Shown one piece after another: positions 45,515 through 53,814 of a DNA stretch of 64,000 nt. The translations under genes were made by a program, and so were the position numbers. The notes under the pieces are model-generated. The model was not told the DNA's origin. It worked only from the letters and a program-made list of their open reading frames with translations, and searched no databases. The stretch comes from Faecalicatena contorta (GTDB lineage Bacteria; Bacillota; Clostridia; Lachnospirales; Lachnospiraceae), in NCBI RefSeq assembly GCF_003149105.1, contig NZ_QGDS01000003.1, forward strand, positions 285,674-349,673, written 5' to 3'. Every line of letters begins with the position of its first letter. The stretch's first letter is position 1.

Positions 45515-46057
45515 TTACTCCCAAAACAATTCTCTTAGTGTCTGCAGGTAAAGTTCCTTATCCCAGCGGGGCACCTCGTCAAACTGCTCATATTGTCCAC
45601 TTCCTCCACTCTCCTTGTAACCGTCATATCCCGCACGGATTGCTGCCGTAAAATTTTCCATACACGTCCCTTCCAGATAATCCAGGTCCCCGGCGCATAC
45701 CGTTTCAAACTGCTCTTTCATAAAAGTAAGAATTTCATCATCTGTCATAAGATCTAATGCGGCATTCTTAAACTCGTAAAATATATCCTGCAGTTTTTCC
45801 AGGCTTTCAAGATAATTTTGCTGACTAATATATTGGGAATCACAAAACACATAAATCAATCTGTCTAAAATTCCTGATCCAAACTCAACTCTGCCATGCA
45901 TTTTCAAACTTTGGTTTCTGCACTCCATCAGTTCGTTCATCTCTTCCTCCCTAAGAGATAACCCAAGTCTTTCCGTCTTCCGATTTAACGAAGACAGAAC
46001 TGCCAACTCCTCCTGTTTCTTGACTAACTCCAAAAATTTAAAAACTTCTTCTTCCAT
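45515..46057 (-). CDS. Uncharacterised protein (DUF6323-like)
   Basis: A 180-residue acidic helical protein starting MEEEVFKFLELVKKQEELAVL. Notable segments are LSLREEEMNELMECRNQSLKMHGRVEFGSGILDRLI and a Gly/Ser-rich GYDGYKESGGSGQYEQFD near the end. No enzymatic motif is visible. I tentatively link it to DUF6323, seen next to DUF6179 in related genomes. It is the first gene of its unit, with an AAAAGGGG ribosome site and a clear promoter. Confidence 0.75.
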   Translation of the reverse strand: MEEEVFKFLELVKKQEELAVLSSLNRKTERLGLSLREEEMNELMECRNQSLKMHGRVEFGSGILDRLIYVFCDSQYISQQNYLESLEKLQDIFYEFKNAALDLMTDDEILTFMKEQFETVCAGDLDYLEGTCMENFTAAIRAGYDGYKESGGSGQYEQFDEVPRWDKELYLQTLRELFWE

Positions 46058-46086
46058 ATAATTGCCCCTTTTTCATGTAGTAAGTC

Positions 46087-46115
46087 ATTATACGTCTAAG
46101 GGCCATTCTTTACAA
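46087..46115 (-). promoter_or_regulatory. Promoter of the DUF6323-like/DUF6179-like unit
   Basis: -35 TTGTAA (46115-46110) and a perfect -10 TATAAT (46092-46087) with 17-base spacing, about 30 bases before the start codon. Confidence 0.7.
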
Positions 46116-46185
46116 GACTTGAAAAAACCGGCATTTTGTGGTATTATAATTACAGAAGATAATATAATAACCGCCAATATCACCA

Positions 46186-46232
46186 AAGAGGAAATCCCAA
46201 AAGCTACAAAATATCTGGAAGGATTTCCTCTT
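46186..46232 (-). terminator. Hairpin after the diguanylate cyclase gene
   Basis: Arms AAGAGGAAATCC (46186-46197) and GGATTTCCTCTT (46221-46232), perfect over 12 bases with a 23-base loop. The following minus-strand sequence (TGGTGATATT) is not U-rich, so termination may be weak. Confidence 0.5.
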
Positions 46233-46250
46233 ATGTATTATTCTCTAAAA

Positions 46251-47096
46251 TTAAATATCCGCCTTCCATTGCACACAGTTCTTATCGATTTTGGCCTTGT
46301 AAAGCATCGCATCTGCTTCCCGGATCACATTTTTACTTTTACTTGGGTTGTATTTGCCGCCAATACTGACAGAGAGGCGGATATCTGGAAATGATTCCAA
46401 AACAATGTCATTCACTTTTTTTCTTATTGTTTCAAGTTTCTCCTCAAATCCTTCCTGCGAAATATCTCTGAACACAATCAGGAATTCGTCACCGCCATAG
46501 CGGACTACTGCATCTCTGCCCTCCACACAAGAAGACATGGCATCAGCAATTGCCCGTAATGCCAAATCCCCTGCCTCGTGACCGTGGATATCATTAATCT
46601 GTTTAAAATCGTCCACATCTACCATGGCCATTGCATACCATTGGCAAAGTGCCTCTAGCTGTTCTTCATAATACCTGCGGTTATATGCGCCTGTCAGGAC
46701 ATCTGTATACATCTTTCTATTATATTCTGTTATAGATGTAACAAATTCATTTTTCCCGTATGCTCCAAACAACGTTTCATCTGTAACCTGTGATATCATC
46801 TCCAGCATATACGGTTCGTCTTCTATTTCAACATACATCGATACAAGATAATATATATCATGATCAATAAATTCAAATTTTGTCATTTTACTTTTTGTAG
46901 TCAGGCCTTTTGCAGAGATACAGTTTTCACACCGATCATTTTTCCCCCACACTGCATAGCACTTGTATGGCTCCTCCCTTAACATCCCTGCATCATTGAG
47001 CGTATATTCTATATTTAGCGATGCATCTACCAATCTTACGGTGCTGAACACTCTTTCCAATTCCCCCATTAATATTACAAGTTCTTCTTTTGTCAT
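46251..47096 (-). CDS. Diguanylate cyclase with cysteine-containing PAS-like sensor
   Basis: Makes the second messenger cyclic di-GMP. The 281-residue product (start MTKEELVILM) has an N-terminal PAS-like domain (about 1-120) with three close cysteines, KCYAVWGKNDRCENC, and KMTKFEFIDHDIYYLV. A GGDEF domain follows, with DVLTGAYNRRYYE, MVDVDDFKQINDIHGHEAGD and the intact catalytic VVRYGGDEFL. No RxxD inhibitory site precedes the catalytic loop (EGRD instead). No membrane helix is seen, so the sensor is cytosolic. The cysteines could sense redox state or metal. The start is the second ATG, seven bases after GGAG. Confidence 0.92.
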   Translation of the reverse strand: MTKEELVILMGELERVFSTVRLVDASLNIEYTLNDAGMLREEPYKCYAVWGKNDRCENCISAKGLTTKSKMTKFEFIDHDIYYLVSMYVEIEDEPYMLEMISQVTDETLFGAYGKNEFVTSITEYNRKMYTDVLTGAYNRRYYEEQLEALCQWYAMAMVDVDDFKQINDIHGHEAGDLALRAIADAMSSCVEGRDAVVRYGGDEFLIVFRDISQEGFEEKLETIRKKVNDIVLESFPDIRLSVSIGGKYNPSKSKNVIREADAMLYKAKIDKNCVQWKADI

Positions 47097-47127
47097 ACCC
47101 ATTCTCCTAACACCGCCCTATACCCTT

Positions 47128-48192
47128 TTAAAACTCCAGCCTTACCCTGTTCTTTACTGCCGCGTAGGTTACTCCATCCATTTTTATCTTTTGCTGTATT
47201 ACCTCACCCGCAGGAGCGTATCTTTTTGCAGCACGCTCACAAACATTATCCACACCTGTTATCTGTTCTACAAACGTTGAATGAGAACTGACCCCTTCAA
47301 CTTCCCGCAGTTCCTCTGCAGTATAGGTGATAAAAGGAACTCTGTACTCCTCTGCAAGCTCCAATATGCCGGTTTCATTCTGTTTCAGATCGATACTTAC
47401 AAATGCTTTAATCTGTTCTTTGGATGCACCAAGCTTTTTCAGAACTTCCTCCAGCTTTTGTTTCAGCTGCTCCTTCTTCACATCTCTTCTGCAGCCTATT
47501 CCTATAACCAGGTTTTGGGGAATTAGGTAAAGAATATTTTTTACTTTTTTTCTCTCTTTTTCTATTGCATCCATAACCGCAATTCCTAAAGGGTGCCTGC
47601 ATAATTCCTCAAAACTGCTGCACATCTGCAAGTCCTCCGGAATATGCCCATCCACAGGAAAACTGCTGTAAAATCCAACAGTCTCATTCCTCAGCACTGC
47701 CGCCGATATTTCCTTTGCAAGACTTCTGCTTTCAATAAACAGATGGTTTTCCTTCGCAAAAACATCTACCGCAAATTTATTTTGCAGGTCCGTAGCCGTA
47801 GTAATCACAGCCACCGCATCAAGACCATCTGCAAGCATACCGGCAAACTTCACCGCACCTCCCATATGGCCTGAAAGCACAGGGATTACGTACTTTCCCT
47901 TCTCATCTATGCACAAAACCGCTGAATCTGTATATTTGTCTGCCACCCAAGGAGCAATATGCCGAACTGCAATCCCAACTGCCCCCACAAATATAAAGGA
48001 ATATTCTCCCCAGCGCTCTCCTATCCATTTCTTCAGATTTTTTGCTAAGGGATTCATGCGAAATTGTCCCGCAAAACGTTCTATAGTATAGCTCTCACAT
48101 TGGTATTCTTTTTGTGAAAGGAGCTCACTGACTATGGCATTTTGTCTGCTTCCCGCTTCTGTGAAGCTAAATACAGCAATTTTATTTCCCAT
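47128..48192 (-). CDS. cbiG: Cobalt-precorrin 5A hydrolase
   Basis: Opens the delta-lactone ring and removes acetaldehyde in anaerobic cobalamin synthesis. The 354-residue product has the three expected parts. The N-terminal domain begins KIAVFSFTEAGSRQNA and has GAVGIAVRHIAPWVADKYTDSAVLCIDEKGKYVIPVLSGHMGGA in sections. A central linker follows. The C-terminal domain has VIGIGCRRDVKKEQL, FVSIDLKQNETGI and SHSTFVEQITGVDNVCERAAKRYAP in pieces. It is alone here: no other cbi gene lies within the window, so the remaining pathway must be encoded elsewhere. Confidence 0.92.
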   Translation of the reverse strand: MGNKIAVFSFTEAGSRQNAIVSELLSQKEYQCESYTIERFAGQFRMNPLAKNLKKWIGERWGEYSFIFVGAVGIAVRHIAPWVADKYTDSAVLCIDEKGKYVIPVLSGHMGGAVKFAGMLADGLDAVAVITTATDLQNKFAVDVFAKENHLFIESRSLAKEISAAVLRNETVGFYSSFPVDGHIPEDLQMCSSFEELCRHPLGIAVMDAIEKERKKVKNILYLIPQNLVIGIGCRRDVKKEQLKQKLEEVLKKLGASKEQIKAFVSIDLKQNETGILELAEEYRVPFITYTAEELREVEGVSSHSTFVEQITGVDNVCERAAKRYAPAGEVIQQKIKMDGVTYAAVKNRVRLEF

Positions 48193-48282
48193 ACAAATTC
48201 CCCTGTCTTATGCTTTCATTTGTTCTATTGTACCACAAAAAACACCTTAGCCACTTCCTTTTCAGCGCACAGACAATACCCC

Positions 48283-48834
48283 TCACTCTTTATTTTGGCT
48301 AATAGACACAACTTTTGTCAGTGTATTAAAATTTCGTGCCGTCGATGGTACTTTTAATTTCCGCTCCAGAAAGTTGTTACTTAACTTACTGCGGCCTGCA
48401 TTGCCCGCTATATACATATAAGCCGTTTTTCCTATAATCTGCAACTGCTCCTCAACACCGTTCTTAAATAAAGACATTACTTCCTGTACCCTTACAATGT
48501 CAGGTTCTTCTCCCAGCATAGTAAAAAACACACGTGAAATATCATGGTTCTCTGTATTAAATGGGTTGTACCGCAGCAATTCTTCTACCTCTTCCGGTGT
48601 CCGCACAATCACAGAAAGGTCCGGCCCTATTTCCTCCAAAATTAATGTATGGATAAAGTCTGCAATAAAAACAGAATCTTTATCTGACTGTAAAATGATA
48701 TTACCGGTACCAAGATAGGTTCTAGCACTGGGATACCCCGCTTTTGATAATACTTCCCTTAACTTCTCCATAGGAACTTTATTTTTCCCTGAAGGCATTA
48801 CACCACGCAAAAAAATCAAATATATATTCTTCAT
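48283..48834 (-). CDS. DUF1697 family protein
   Basis: A 183-residue soluble protein with the family opening YLIFLRGVMPSGKNKVPMEKLREVLSKAGYPSARTYLGTGNIILQS read in sections: a beta-alpha-beta start and a conserved TGNI(I/V) strand. The C-terminal ISRVFFTMLGEEP and NNFLERKLKVPSTARNFNTL segments also fit. Function of the family is unknown. Its start codon touches the stop of the upstream small gene, so the two are coupled. Confidence 0.85.
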   Translation of the reverse strand: MKNIYLIFLRGVMPSGKNKVPMEKLREVLSKAGYPSARTYLGTGNIILQSDKDSVFIADFIHTLILEEIGPDLSVIVRTPEEVEELLRYNPFNTENHDISRVFFTMLGEEPDIVRVQEVMSLFKNGVEEQLQIIGKTAYMYIAGNAGRSKLSNNFLERKLKVPSTARNFNTLTKVVSISQNKE

Positions 48835-49092
48835 TTATTCACATCCCCGAACAACCGCAGCTGCTTTCTCAAAATCTATTCTTCTCACATAAATCACATA
48901 TTCAGTCTCTGACTTTTTTCCATATGTACCGGTTGCTGTTCTTCCCCTAGTAAGAAATAAAGAAGGACTTTCCCGGTTGATTATTTTCACATTATAATCA
49001 ATCTTATTTTGTGCTAACAACTGTCTGATGTTTCCTTGTTTCCGCATATCAAAAGTACTGATAAGTTCCTTACGATTGAATATTGTTATCAT
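48835..49092 (-). CDS. Small conserved protein, DUF2007-like
   Basis: An 85-residue basic protein starting MITIFNRKELISTFDMRKQGNIRQLL, followed by NKIDYNVKIINRESPSLF and, near the end, EYVIYVRRIDFEKAAAVVRG. This strand-helix pattern, with the two ligand-like edges, resembles DUF2007-type putative signal-transducing proteins; I am not certain. The start at 49092 follows GAGGATA. Upstream of DUF1697 with no gap. Confidence 0.65.
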   Translation of the reverse strand: MITIFNRKELISTFDMRKQGNIRQLLAQNKIDYNVKIINRESPSLFLTRGRTATGTYGKKSETEYVIYVRRIDFEKAAAVVRGCE

Positions 49093-49244
49093 ATATTTAT
49101 CCTCACTTTGATATTTTTGACCCTGTACACCGTTCATTTCCCATATTATAGCACCTTTTAAACTCAATATGTATGTAGTTTATTAACTTATTTTGTTATA
49201 AAAAGGCGAAATACGTATTAGAATTCTTTAAACATAAAAATAAA

Positions 49245-49272
49245 ACCCGAGTACGCCGAAGTGTACCCGAGT
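49245..49272 (-). terminator. Terminator after leuS
   Basis: Ten-base arms (49245-49254 and 49263-49272) with two G-U pairs around an eight-base loop. The minus strand then reads TTTATTTTTATG, a good U tail. It lies about 60 bases after the leuS stop. Confidence 0.75.
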
Positions 49273-49333
49273 CTTATTTGCAATGTCTGACCGCTATTTA
49301 AAACTTCTTTTGCCATATAAGATTTTCTCTCAT

Positions 49334-51763
49334 TTATTTTTGTACAATATTAATAATCCGCCCCGGAACATAGATTTCTTTTACGATTGTCCCTGTCAGT
49401 TTATCAGCTATTGCATCTTTTCCTGCTGCGATTGCAGCATCCTTATCTATATCAGCGGCAACCTTTATAACTGCTCTTGTCTTTCCATTAATCTGCACTG
49501 CGACTTCTATCTCATCGTCCTTCATCTGTGCTTCATCGTATGTGGGCCATTTTGCCTTAAATATTGTTTCCTCGTGACCCAGCTGCTCCCACATTTCTTC
49601 TGCAAAATGTGGTGCAAGAGGCGAAAGCAGCACTGATATTGTCTCTAATGTTTCTTTATCAATACCGCCTTCTTTTTTGGCAATCTCGATAAACTTATTA
49701 TTATATTCCATGAAACCAGAAATGACTGTATTTAAGCTGAACCCTTCCAAACGTGTTGTGATGTCATGAACCAGCCTGTTACGCTGCTTTATCATTTCCT
49801 TTGTTGCTTTCACTTCCTGCTCTTTACTGTCCATAAGCAGATTCCAGAGACGTTTCAGGAACCTGTTTACTCCATCGATTCCCCTGTCGTCCCATTCTGC
49901 ATCCAGTTCCGGCGGCCCTACGAATAATTCATACATTCTCAGGGAATCACAGCCATAATCATTTACCAAATCATCCGGGGATACAACATTCCCCTTAGAT
50001 TTACTCATCTTAATACCGTTCTTTCCTGTAATCATACCCTGGTTAAACAGCTTCTGGAACGGCTCCTCAAAGTTTACCACGCCAATATCATACAAGAATT
50101 TTGTATAGAAGCGGGAATACAGCAAATGCAACACCGCATGCTCTACCCCTCCGATATACATATCAACTGGAAGCATTTCATCTGCTTTTTCCCTGGATAC
50201 CAGTTCTTTATCATTGTGGCTGTCTACATAGCGCAGGAAATACCAGGAAGAACCTGCCCACTGTGGCATAGTATTTGTCTCACGTTTTGCAGGTTTTCCA
50301 CAAACCGGACAACTGCAGTTTACCCATTCCTCAATGCCTGCAAGCGGAGACTCTCCTGTGCCGGTCGGCTCATAGGAATCTACATCTGGCAGACGAAGGG
50401 GAAGCTCTTCTTCTGGTACGGGAACAGCACCGCAATCCGGGCAGTGTATAATCGGAATAGGCTCACCCCAGTAACGCTGGCGGGAAAATACCCAGTCACG
50501 CAGCTTAAAGTTTACGGTAGCATGACCAATTCCCTGTTCCTCAATGATATGAGGTGCTTCTTTTTTAAGCACTGCGGATTCCATTCCATTCCACTCTCCA
50601 GAATTGATCATAGTTCCTGCTGCATCTGTATAAGCTTCTGTCATATTCTCAATTTCTTTTCCATCTTTTGCAATGACCTGAACAATCGGAATGCCAAATT
50701 TCTTTGCAAATTCAAAGTCACGGTCATCATGGGCGGGTACACACATGATTGCCCCTGTACCATAATCAGCCAATACATAGTCAGAAAGCCAGATTGGAGT
50801 TTTTTCTCCGTTTAACGGATTCACTGCATAGCTGCCAGTGAATACACCTGTTTTCTCCTTGTCCTGCATACGGTCTACATTGGATTTCATAGAAGCGTCA
50901 TAAATATACTTTTCCACTGCCTCTTTTGTCTCCGGTGTGGCAAGCCCTGCTGCAAGCGCATGTTCAGGTGCCAGTACCATAAACGTAGCACCGTGCAGTG
51001 TATCTGGTCTTGTTGTATAGACAGTAATCTTCTCTTCCCGGCCTTCTATTGGAAAATCAACTTCTGCACCATAAGATTTTCCAATCCAGTCGGACTGCAT
51101 CTTCTTAACCTTTTCAGGCCAGTCCAGTTTATCCAGGTCTCCCAGCAGGCGGTCTGCATATTTTGTAATTCTAAGCATCCACTGGCGCAGGTTCTTCTTT
51201 GTAACTTCAGTGCTGCAGCGCTCACATTTCCCATTTACTACTTCCTCATTTGCCAGACCTGTTTTACAGGACGGACACCAGTTAATCGGAAATTCCTTCT
51301 CATAAGCAAGACCTTCTTTGAACATTTTGACAAAAATCCACTGGGTCCATTTGTAGAATCCAGGATCAGTTGTATTGACTTCCATATCCCAGTCATAAAG
51401 AGCCGCAATGTCGTTAATCTGACTCTTAATATTTGACACATTCTCAGCGGTCGATTTGGCAGGATGCACACCCATCTTAATGGCATAGTTTTCCGCAGGA
51501 AGACCAAAAGCGTCCCATCCCATCGGGTGCACGATATAATATCCCTGGAGCAATTTATAACGGCTCCATACATCAGAAATTACATATCCTCTCCAGTGGC
51601 CTACATGAAGACCATTTCCTGACGGATATGGGAACATATCCAGACAATAATATTTTTGCTTCTTATCGCCATTATCATCAACCCTGGGATTTACCGGGTT
51701 CTCAGCCCACTTCTCCCGCCATTTCTTTTCAATCGCCTTATGATTATACACAATCTTAGACAT
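49334..51763 (-). CDS. leuS: Leucyl-tRNA synthetase
   Basis: Charges tRNA-Leu. The 809-residue class I synthetase has the HIGH motif as HVGH in YPSGNGLHVGHWRGY and the KMSKS loop in NGIKMSKSKGNVVSPDDL. The CP1 editing domain is present (VYTTRPDTLHGATFMVLAPEH and the editing-site MCVPAHDDRDFEFA). Zinc-ligand cysteines are seen in NWCPSCKTGLANEEV...CERCSTEV. Length agrees with bacterial LeuRS. Regulated by the upstream T-box leader, and followed by its own terminator, so it is monocistronic. Confidence 0.98.
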   Translation of the reverse strand: MSKIVYNHKAIEKKWREKWAENPVNPRVDDNGDKKQKYYCLDMFPYPSGNGLHVGHWRGYVISDVWSRYKLLQGYYIVHPMGWDAFGLPAENYAIKMGVHPAKSTAENVSNIKSQINDIAALYDWDMEVNTTDPGFYKWTQWIFVKMFKEGLAYEKEFPINWCPSCKTGLANEEVVNGKCERCSTEVTKKNLRQWMLRITKYADRLLGDLDKLDWPEKVKKMQSDWIGKSYGAEVDFPIEGREEKITVYTTRPDTLHGATFMVLAPEHALAAGLATPETKEAVEKYIYDASMKSNVDRMQDKEKTGVFTGSYAVNPLNGEKTPIWLSDYVLADYGTGAIMCVPAHDDRDFEFAKKFGIPIVQVIAKDGKEIENMTEAYTDAAGTMINSGEWNGMESAVLKKEAPHIIEEQGIGHATVNFKLRDWVFSRQRYWGEPIPIIHCPDCGAVPVPEEELPLRLPDVDSYEPTGTGESPLAGIEEWVNCSCPVCGKPAKRETNTMPQWAGSSWYFLRYVDSHNDKELVSREKADEMLPVDMYIGGVEHAVLHLLYSRFYTKFLYDIGVVNFEEPFQKLFNQGMITGKNGIKMSKSKGNVVSPDDLVNDYGCDSLRMYELFVGPPELDAEWDDRGIDGVNRFLKRLWNLLMDSKEQEVKATKEMIKQRNRLVHDITTRLEGFSLNTVISGFMEYNNKFIEIAKKEGGIDKETLETISVLLSPLAPHFAEEMWEQLGHEETIFKAKWPTYDEAQMKDDEIEVAVQINGKTRAVIKVAADIDKDAAIAAGKDAIADKLTGTIVKEIYVPGRIINIVQK

Positions 51764-51812
51764 CTTTCTATCCTCCTGCTTATACTACTTGGTGAGGTTC
51801 TTTTGAACCTAA

Positions 51813-52055
51813 AAAGCCTTTCCATCTCATTAAGAGACGAAAAGGCTTCATTTTCCGTGGTACCACTCTCATTCACCCGGCAGATACCAGATGCACTCAT
51901 TTCTTCTGTAACGGGAAGGCCCGCTTTTATCTACTGCTATTTCAATAAAAGAACTCCGAGGTGAGTTGGGAGTTTACGCTTCTGCCTTGCACCGCCCGGC
52001 AGCTCTCTGAAAACGATAGCCTCTTAATATTCCTCTTCTACGTTTCTGCAATATT
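51813..52055 (-). promoter_or_regulatory. T-box riboswitch controlling leuS
   Basis: On the minus strand the leader has the conserved T-box core GAGTGGTACCACGG (51867-51854). A terminator stem follows: AAGCCTTTTCGTCTC pairs with GAGATGGAAAGGCTT (51847-51813) before TTTTTAGG. Stem I includes GGTGCAAGGCAG (distal region). In the sequence AACTCACCTCGG I propose CTC (51964-51962) as the leucine specifier codon, followed by the conserved purine. Uncharged tRNA-Leu would stabilise the antiterminator and switch leuS on. Confidence 0.9.
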
Positions 52056-52061
52056 CTTATC

Positions 52062-52090
52062 TATTATAAGAAGAATGTTAAAATAAGTCA
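52062..52090 (-). promoter_or_regulatory. leuS promoter
   Basis: -35 TTGACT (52090-52085) and a perfect -10 TATAAT (52067-52062) with 17-base spacing, placing the transcription start at the beginning of the T-box leader. Confidence 0.85.
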
Positions 52091-52147
52091 AGTGGTTTCT
52101 TTTCAATTCAGCATATATATTATCAGAATATTCTGAAAACCGAGTTC

Positions 52148-52187
52148 AAAAGGGTCAGTCCCTTTTCAAAAGGGACAGTCCCCTTTT
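52148..52187 (-). repeat. Tandem REP-like palindromes after the ZIP gene
   Basis: Two adjacent palindromes, AAAAGGGTCAGTCCCTTTT (52148-52166) and AAAAGGGACAGTCCCCTTTT (52168-52187). They share the AAAAGGG-ACTGT-CCCTTTT design and start two bases after the ZIP stop. They can terminate the gene (UUUU after each stem). The design resembles bacterial REP sequences, but no associated transposase gene lies nearby. Confidence 0.65.
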
Positions 52188-52189
52188 AA

Positions 52190-52969
52190 TTACCCTAACG
52201 CTACATCTAATATCATCATGAGTGTAAATCCGATTGCCACTCCTATTGTACTAATATTAGTATGTGGGTCCGCCTGCGCTTCGGGTATCAGTTCTTCCAC
52301 TACAACATAAACCATTGCCCCGGCTGCAAATGCCAGCAGGTATGGCAGGATTGGAACTACCAGACTTGTGAGCAGTATTGTAATAACTGCTGCGATTGGC
52401 TCAACAATACCGGAAAGCGTCCCATATAGAAAGGATCTGCCCTTAGATATACCCTCTCCTCGGAGGGGCATGGATATGATTGCTCCTTCGGGGAAATTCT
52501 GTATCGCAATTCCGATTGACAAGGCAAACGCACCTGCAAGGGATATCATCGTATTCCCTGCCGCTATACCTGCAAATGTTACACCTACCGCCATACCTTC
52601 GGGTATATTATGAAGGGTAACAGCCAGCACAAGCATGGTGCTCTTTTTAAAATTAGACTCTACCCCCTCTTTCTCTCCTGTGAGATGCATATGAGGTGTC
52701 AGAGTATCCAGTAAAAGTAAAAAGCCCATTCCACATAGAAAGCCCACGGCCGCCGGGAGCCATGCAACATTGCCGCTCTCCTCAGACATTTCAATAGCTG
52801 GCATTAAAAGAGACCATATAGAGGCCGCTATCATGACTCCCGATGCAAATCCCAGCAGTGCCTTCTGCAGATTTATATTCATCTCCTTCCGCATGAAAAA
52901 TACCATAGCAGACCCCAGGGTTGTCCCCACAAAAGGAATAAGTATGCCGAATAATATGTTTTGATCCAT
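52190..52969 (-). CDS. ZIP family divalent metal transporter
   Basis: Zinc/iron importer of 259 residues with about eight membrane helices. Helix IV has the metal-site motif VTLHNIPEGMAVGV and helix V has AIQNFPEGAIISMPLRGEG, both with the His-Asn-x-Pro-Glu-Gly or Gln-Asn-x-Pro-Glu-Gly pattern typical of ZupT/GufA-type carriers. A His-containing loop (TPHMHLTGEKEGVE) precedes helix IV. The start at 52969 (MDQNILFG) follows GGGAG; the longer frame lacks a ribosome site. Confidence 0.92.
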   Translation of the reverse strand: MDQNILFGILIPFVGTTLGSAMVFFMRKEMNINLQKALLGFASGVMIAASIWSLLMPAIEMSEESGNVAWLPAAVGFLCGMGFLLLLDTLTPHMHLTGEKEGVESNFKKSTMLVLAVTLHNIPEGMAVGVTFAGIAAGNTMISLAGAFALSIGIAIQNFPEGAIISMPLRGEGISKGRSFLYGTLSGIVEPIAAVITILLTSLVVPILPYLLAFAAGAMVYVVVEELIPEAQADPHTNISTIGVAIGFTLMMILDVALG

Positions 52970-53038
52970 GTTCTTTCTCCCATTTATCTTATAGTTTCGT
53001 GACCATGAATCTATCTTATCCATGAAAGAACGAGTTTG

Positions 53039-53626
53039 TCAATGATAAATTTCCCGTATACTTTTGCCTGTTAGAAATTCATTAACTGCACAGACTTTCG
53101 CCTGGTCATATTTTCTGAAAATCATTTTTGCCGCCATTGGATTATCATAAACTTTCCAATATCCCAGCAATAAATATTCTTTTCCCTCCTTTTTTATAAA
53201 CCCCCTCACATCCTCTACAGGATACCCCAAAAATACCCCAATTTCATGGGGAAATCCCATTCTCCTTAACTCAAATGAGGAAATCCTCAAGGAGAGCCTG
53301 TCTAGCATTTCATCTAATCCCATACTTTCATATCCATAACCCTGGATGAAGCTTCTGACGCCTATGGTTTTTAAGTATTCAAGTAGCCCTTCTTCACGAT
53401 AAAGCAGAACAAAACACCGGTCTCCGGCTTCCGACAGCTTCCTGTACATAACCGGAGTCCCCAGGAAGATATGTTCCAGTTCACAGAACAATATTTTTTC
53501 CATTGTAATACCGCAGGATACCTTCAGTCCCTTGAGGAACGGGGCACACTGAAACACAATCTGAAACCTTAGCTTCAGCCCTATATCTCTATGTTTTAAA
53601 AAATATGACAGCACTTCTAAAGGCAT
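53039..53626 (-). CDS. DUF3793 family protein
   Basis: A 195-residue soluble protein starting MPLEVLSYFLKHRDIGLKLRFQIVFQCAPFLKGLKVSC. The central FELRRMGFPHEIGVFLGYPVEDVRGFIKKEGK and LLGYWKVYDNP segments are the part I recognise as DUF3793. Members are often found near flavodoxin or iron/zinc-related genes in Clostridia, and here a ZIP transporter lies downstream (gap 69). Function unknown. Cys39 and Cys48 are spaced as a possible ligand pair, but there is no CxxC. The ribosome site is GGGGAGGG. Confidence 0.75.
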   Translation of the reverse strand: MPLEVLSYFLKHRDIGLKLRFQIVFQCAPFLKGLKVSCGITMEKILFCELEHIFLGTPVMYRKLSEAGDRCFVLLYREEGLLEYLKTIGVRSFIQGYGYESMGLDEMLDRLSLRISSFELRRMGFPHEIGVFLGYPVEDVRGFIKKEGKEYLLLGYWKVYDNPMAAKMIFRKYDQAKVCAVNEFLTGKSIREIYH

Positions 53627-53725
53627 AATAATCCCTCCCCTTAAAGAGTAAAAAATAAATTTCCCACTGCATTTTATATTTCCTGATTCTCACTTATTTT
53701 TCCTATGATTTTATCCTTTTTTTAG

Positions 53726-53754
53726 TTGTTCCTGCACCCCCTTAGTGTTATAAT
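53726..53754 (+). promoter_or_regulatory. Promoter of the small P-loop protein gene
   Basis: -35 TTGTTC (53726-53731) and a perfect -10 TATAAT (53749-53754) with 17-base spacing, about 55 bases upstream of the start codon. Confidence 0.7.
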
Positions 53755-53814
53755 AGATTTAAGATTATTGAGCAAGAGAAGGCTCAAAATACATACATAA
53801 AGGAGAGATTCGCC

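Noticed and set aside
46062-46394. 110-codon plus-strand ORF over the cyclase 3' end
   Set aside because: Overlaps the promoter of the DUF6323-like gene and the end of the GGDEF gene on the other strand; no ribosome site.
51656-51964. ORFs across the leuS leader on both strands
   Set aside because: They coincide with the T-box and its terminator, which explain the sequence.
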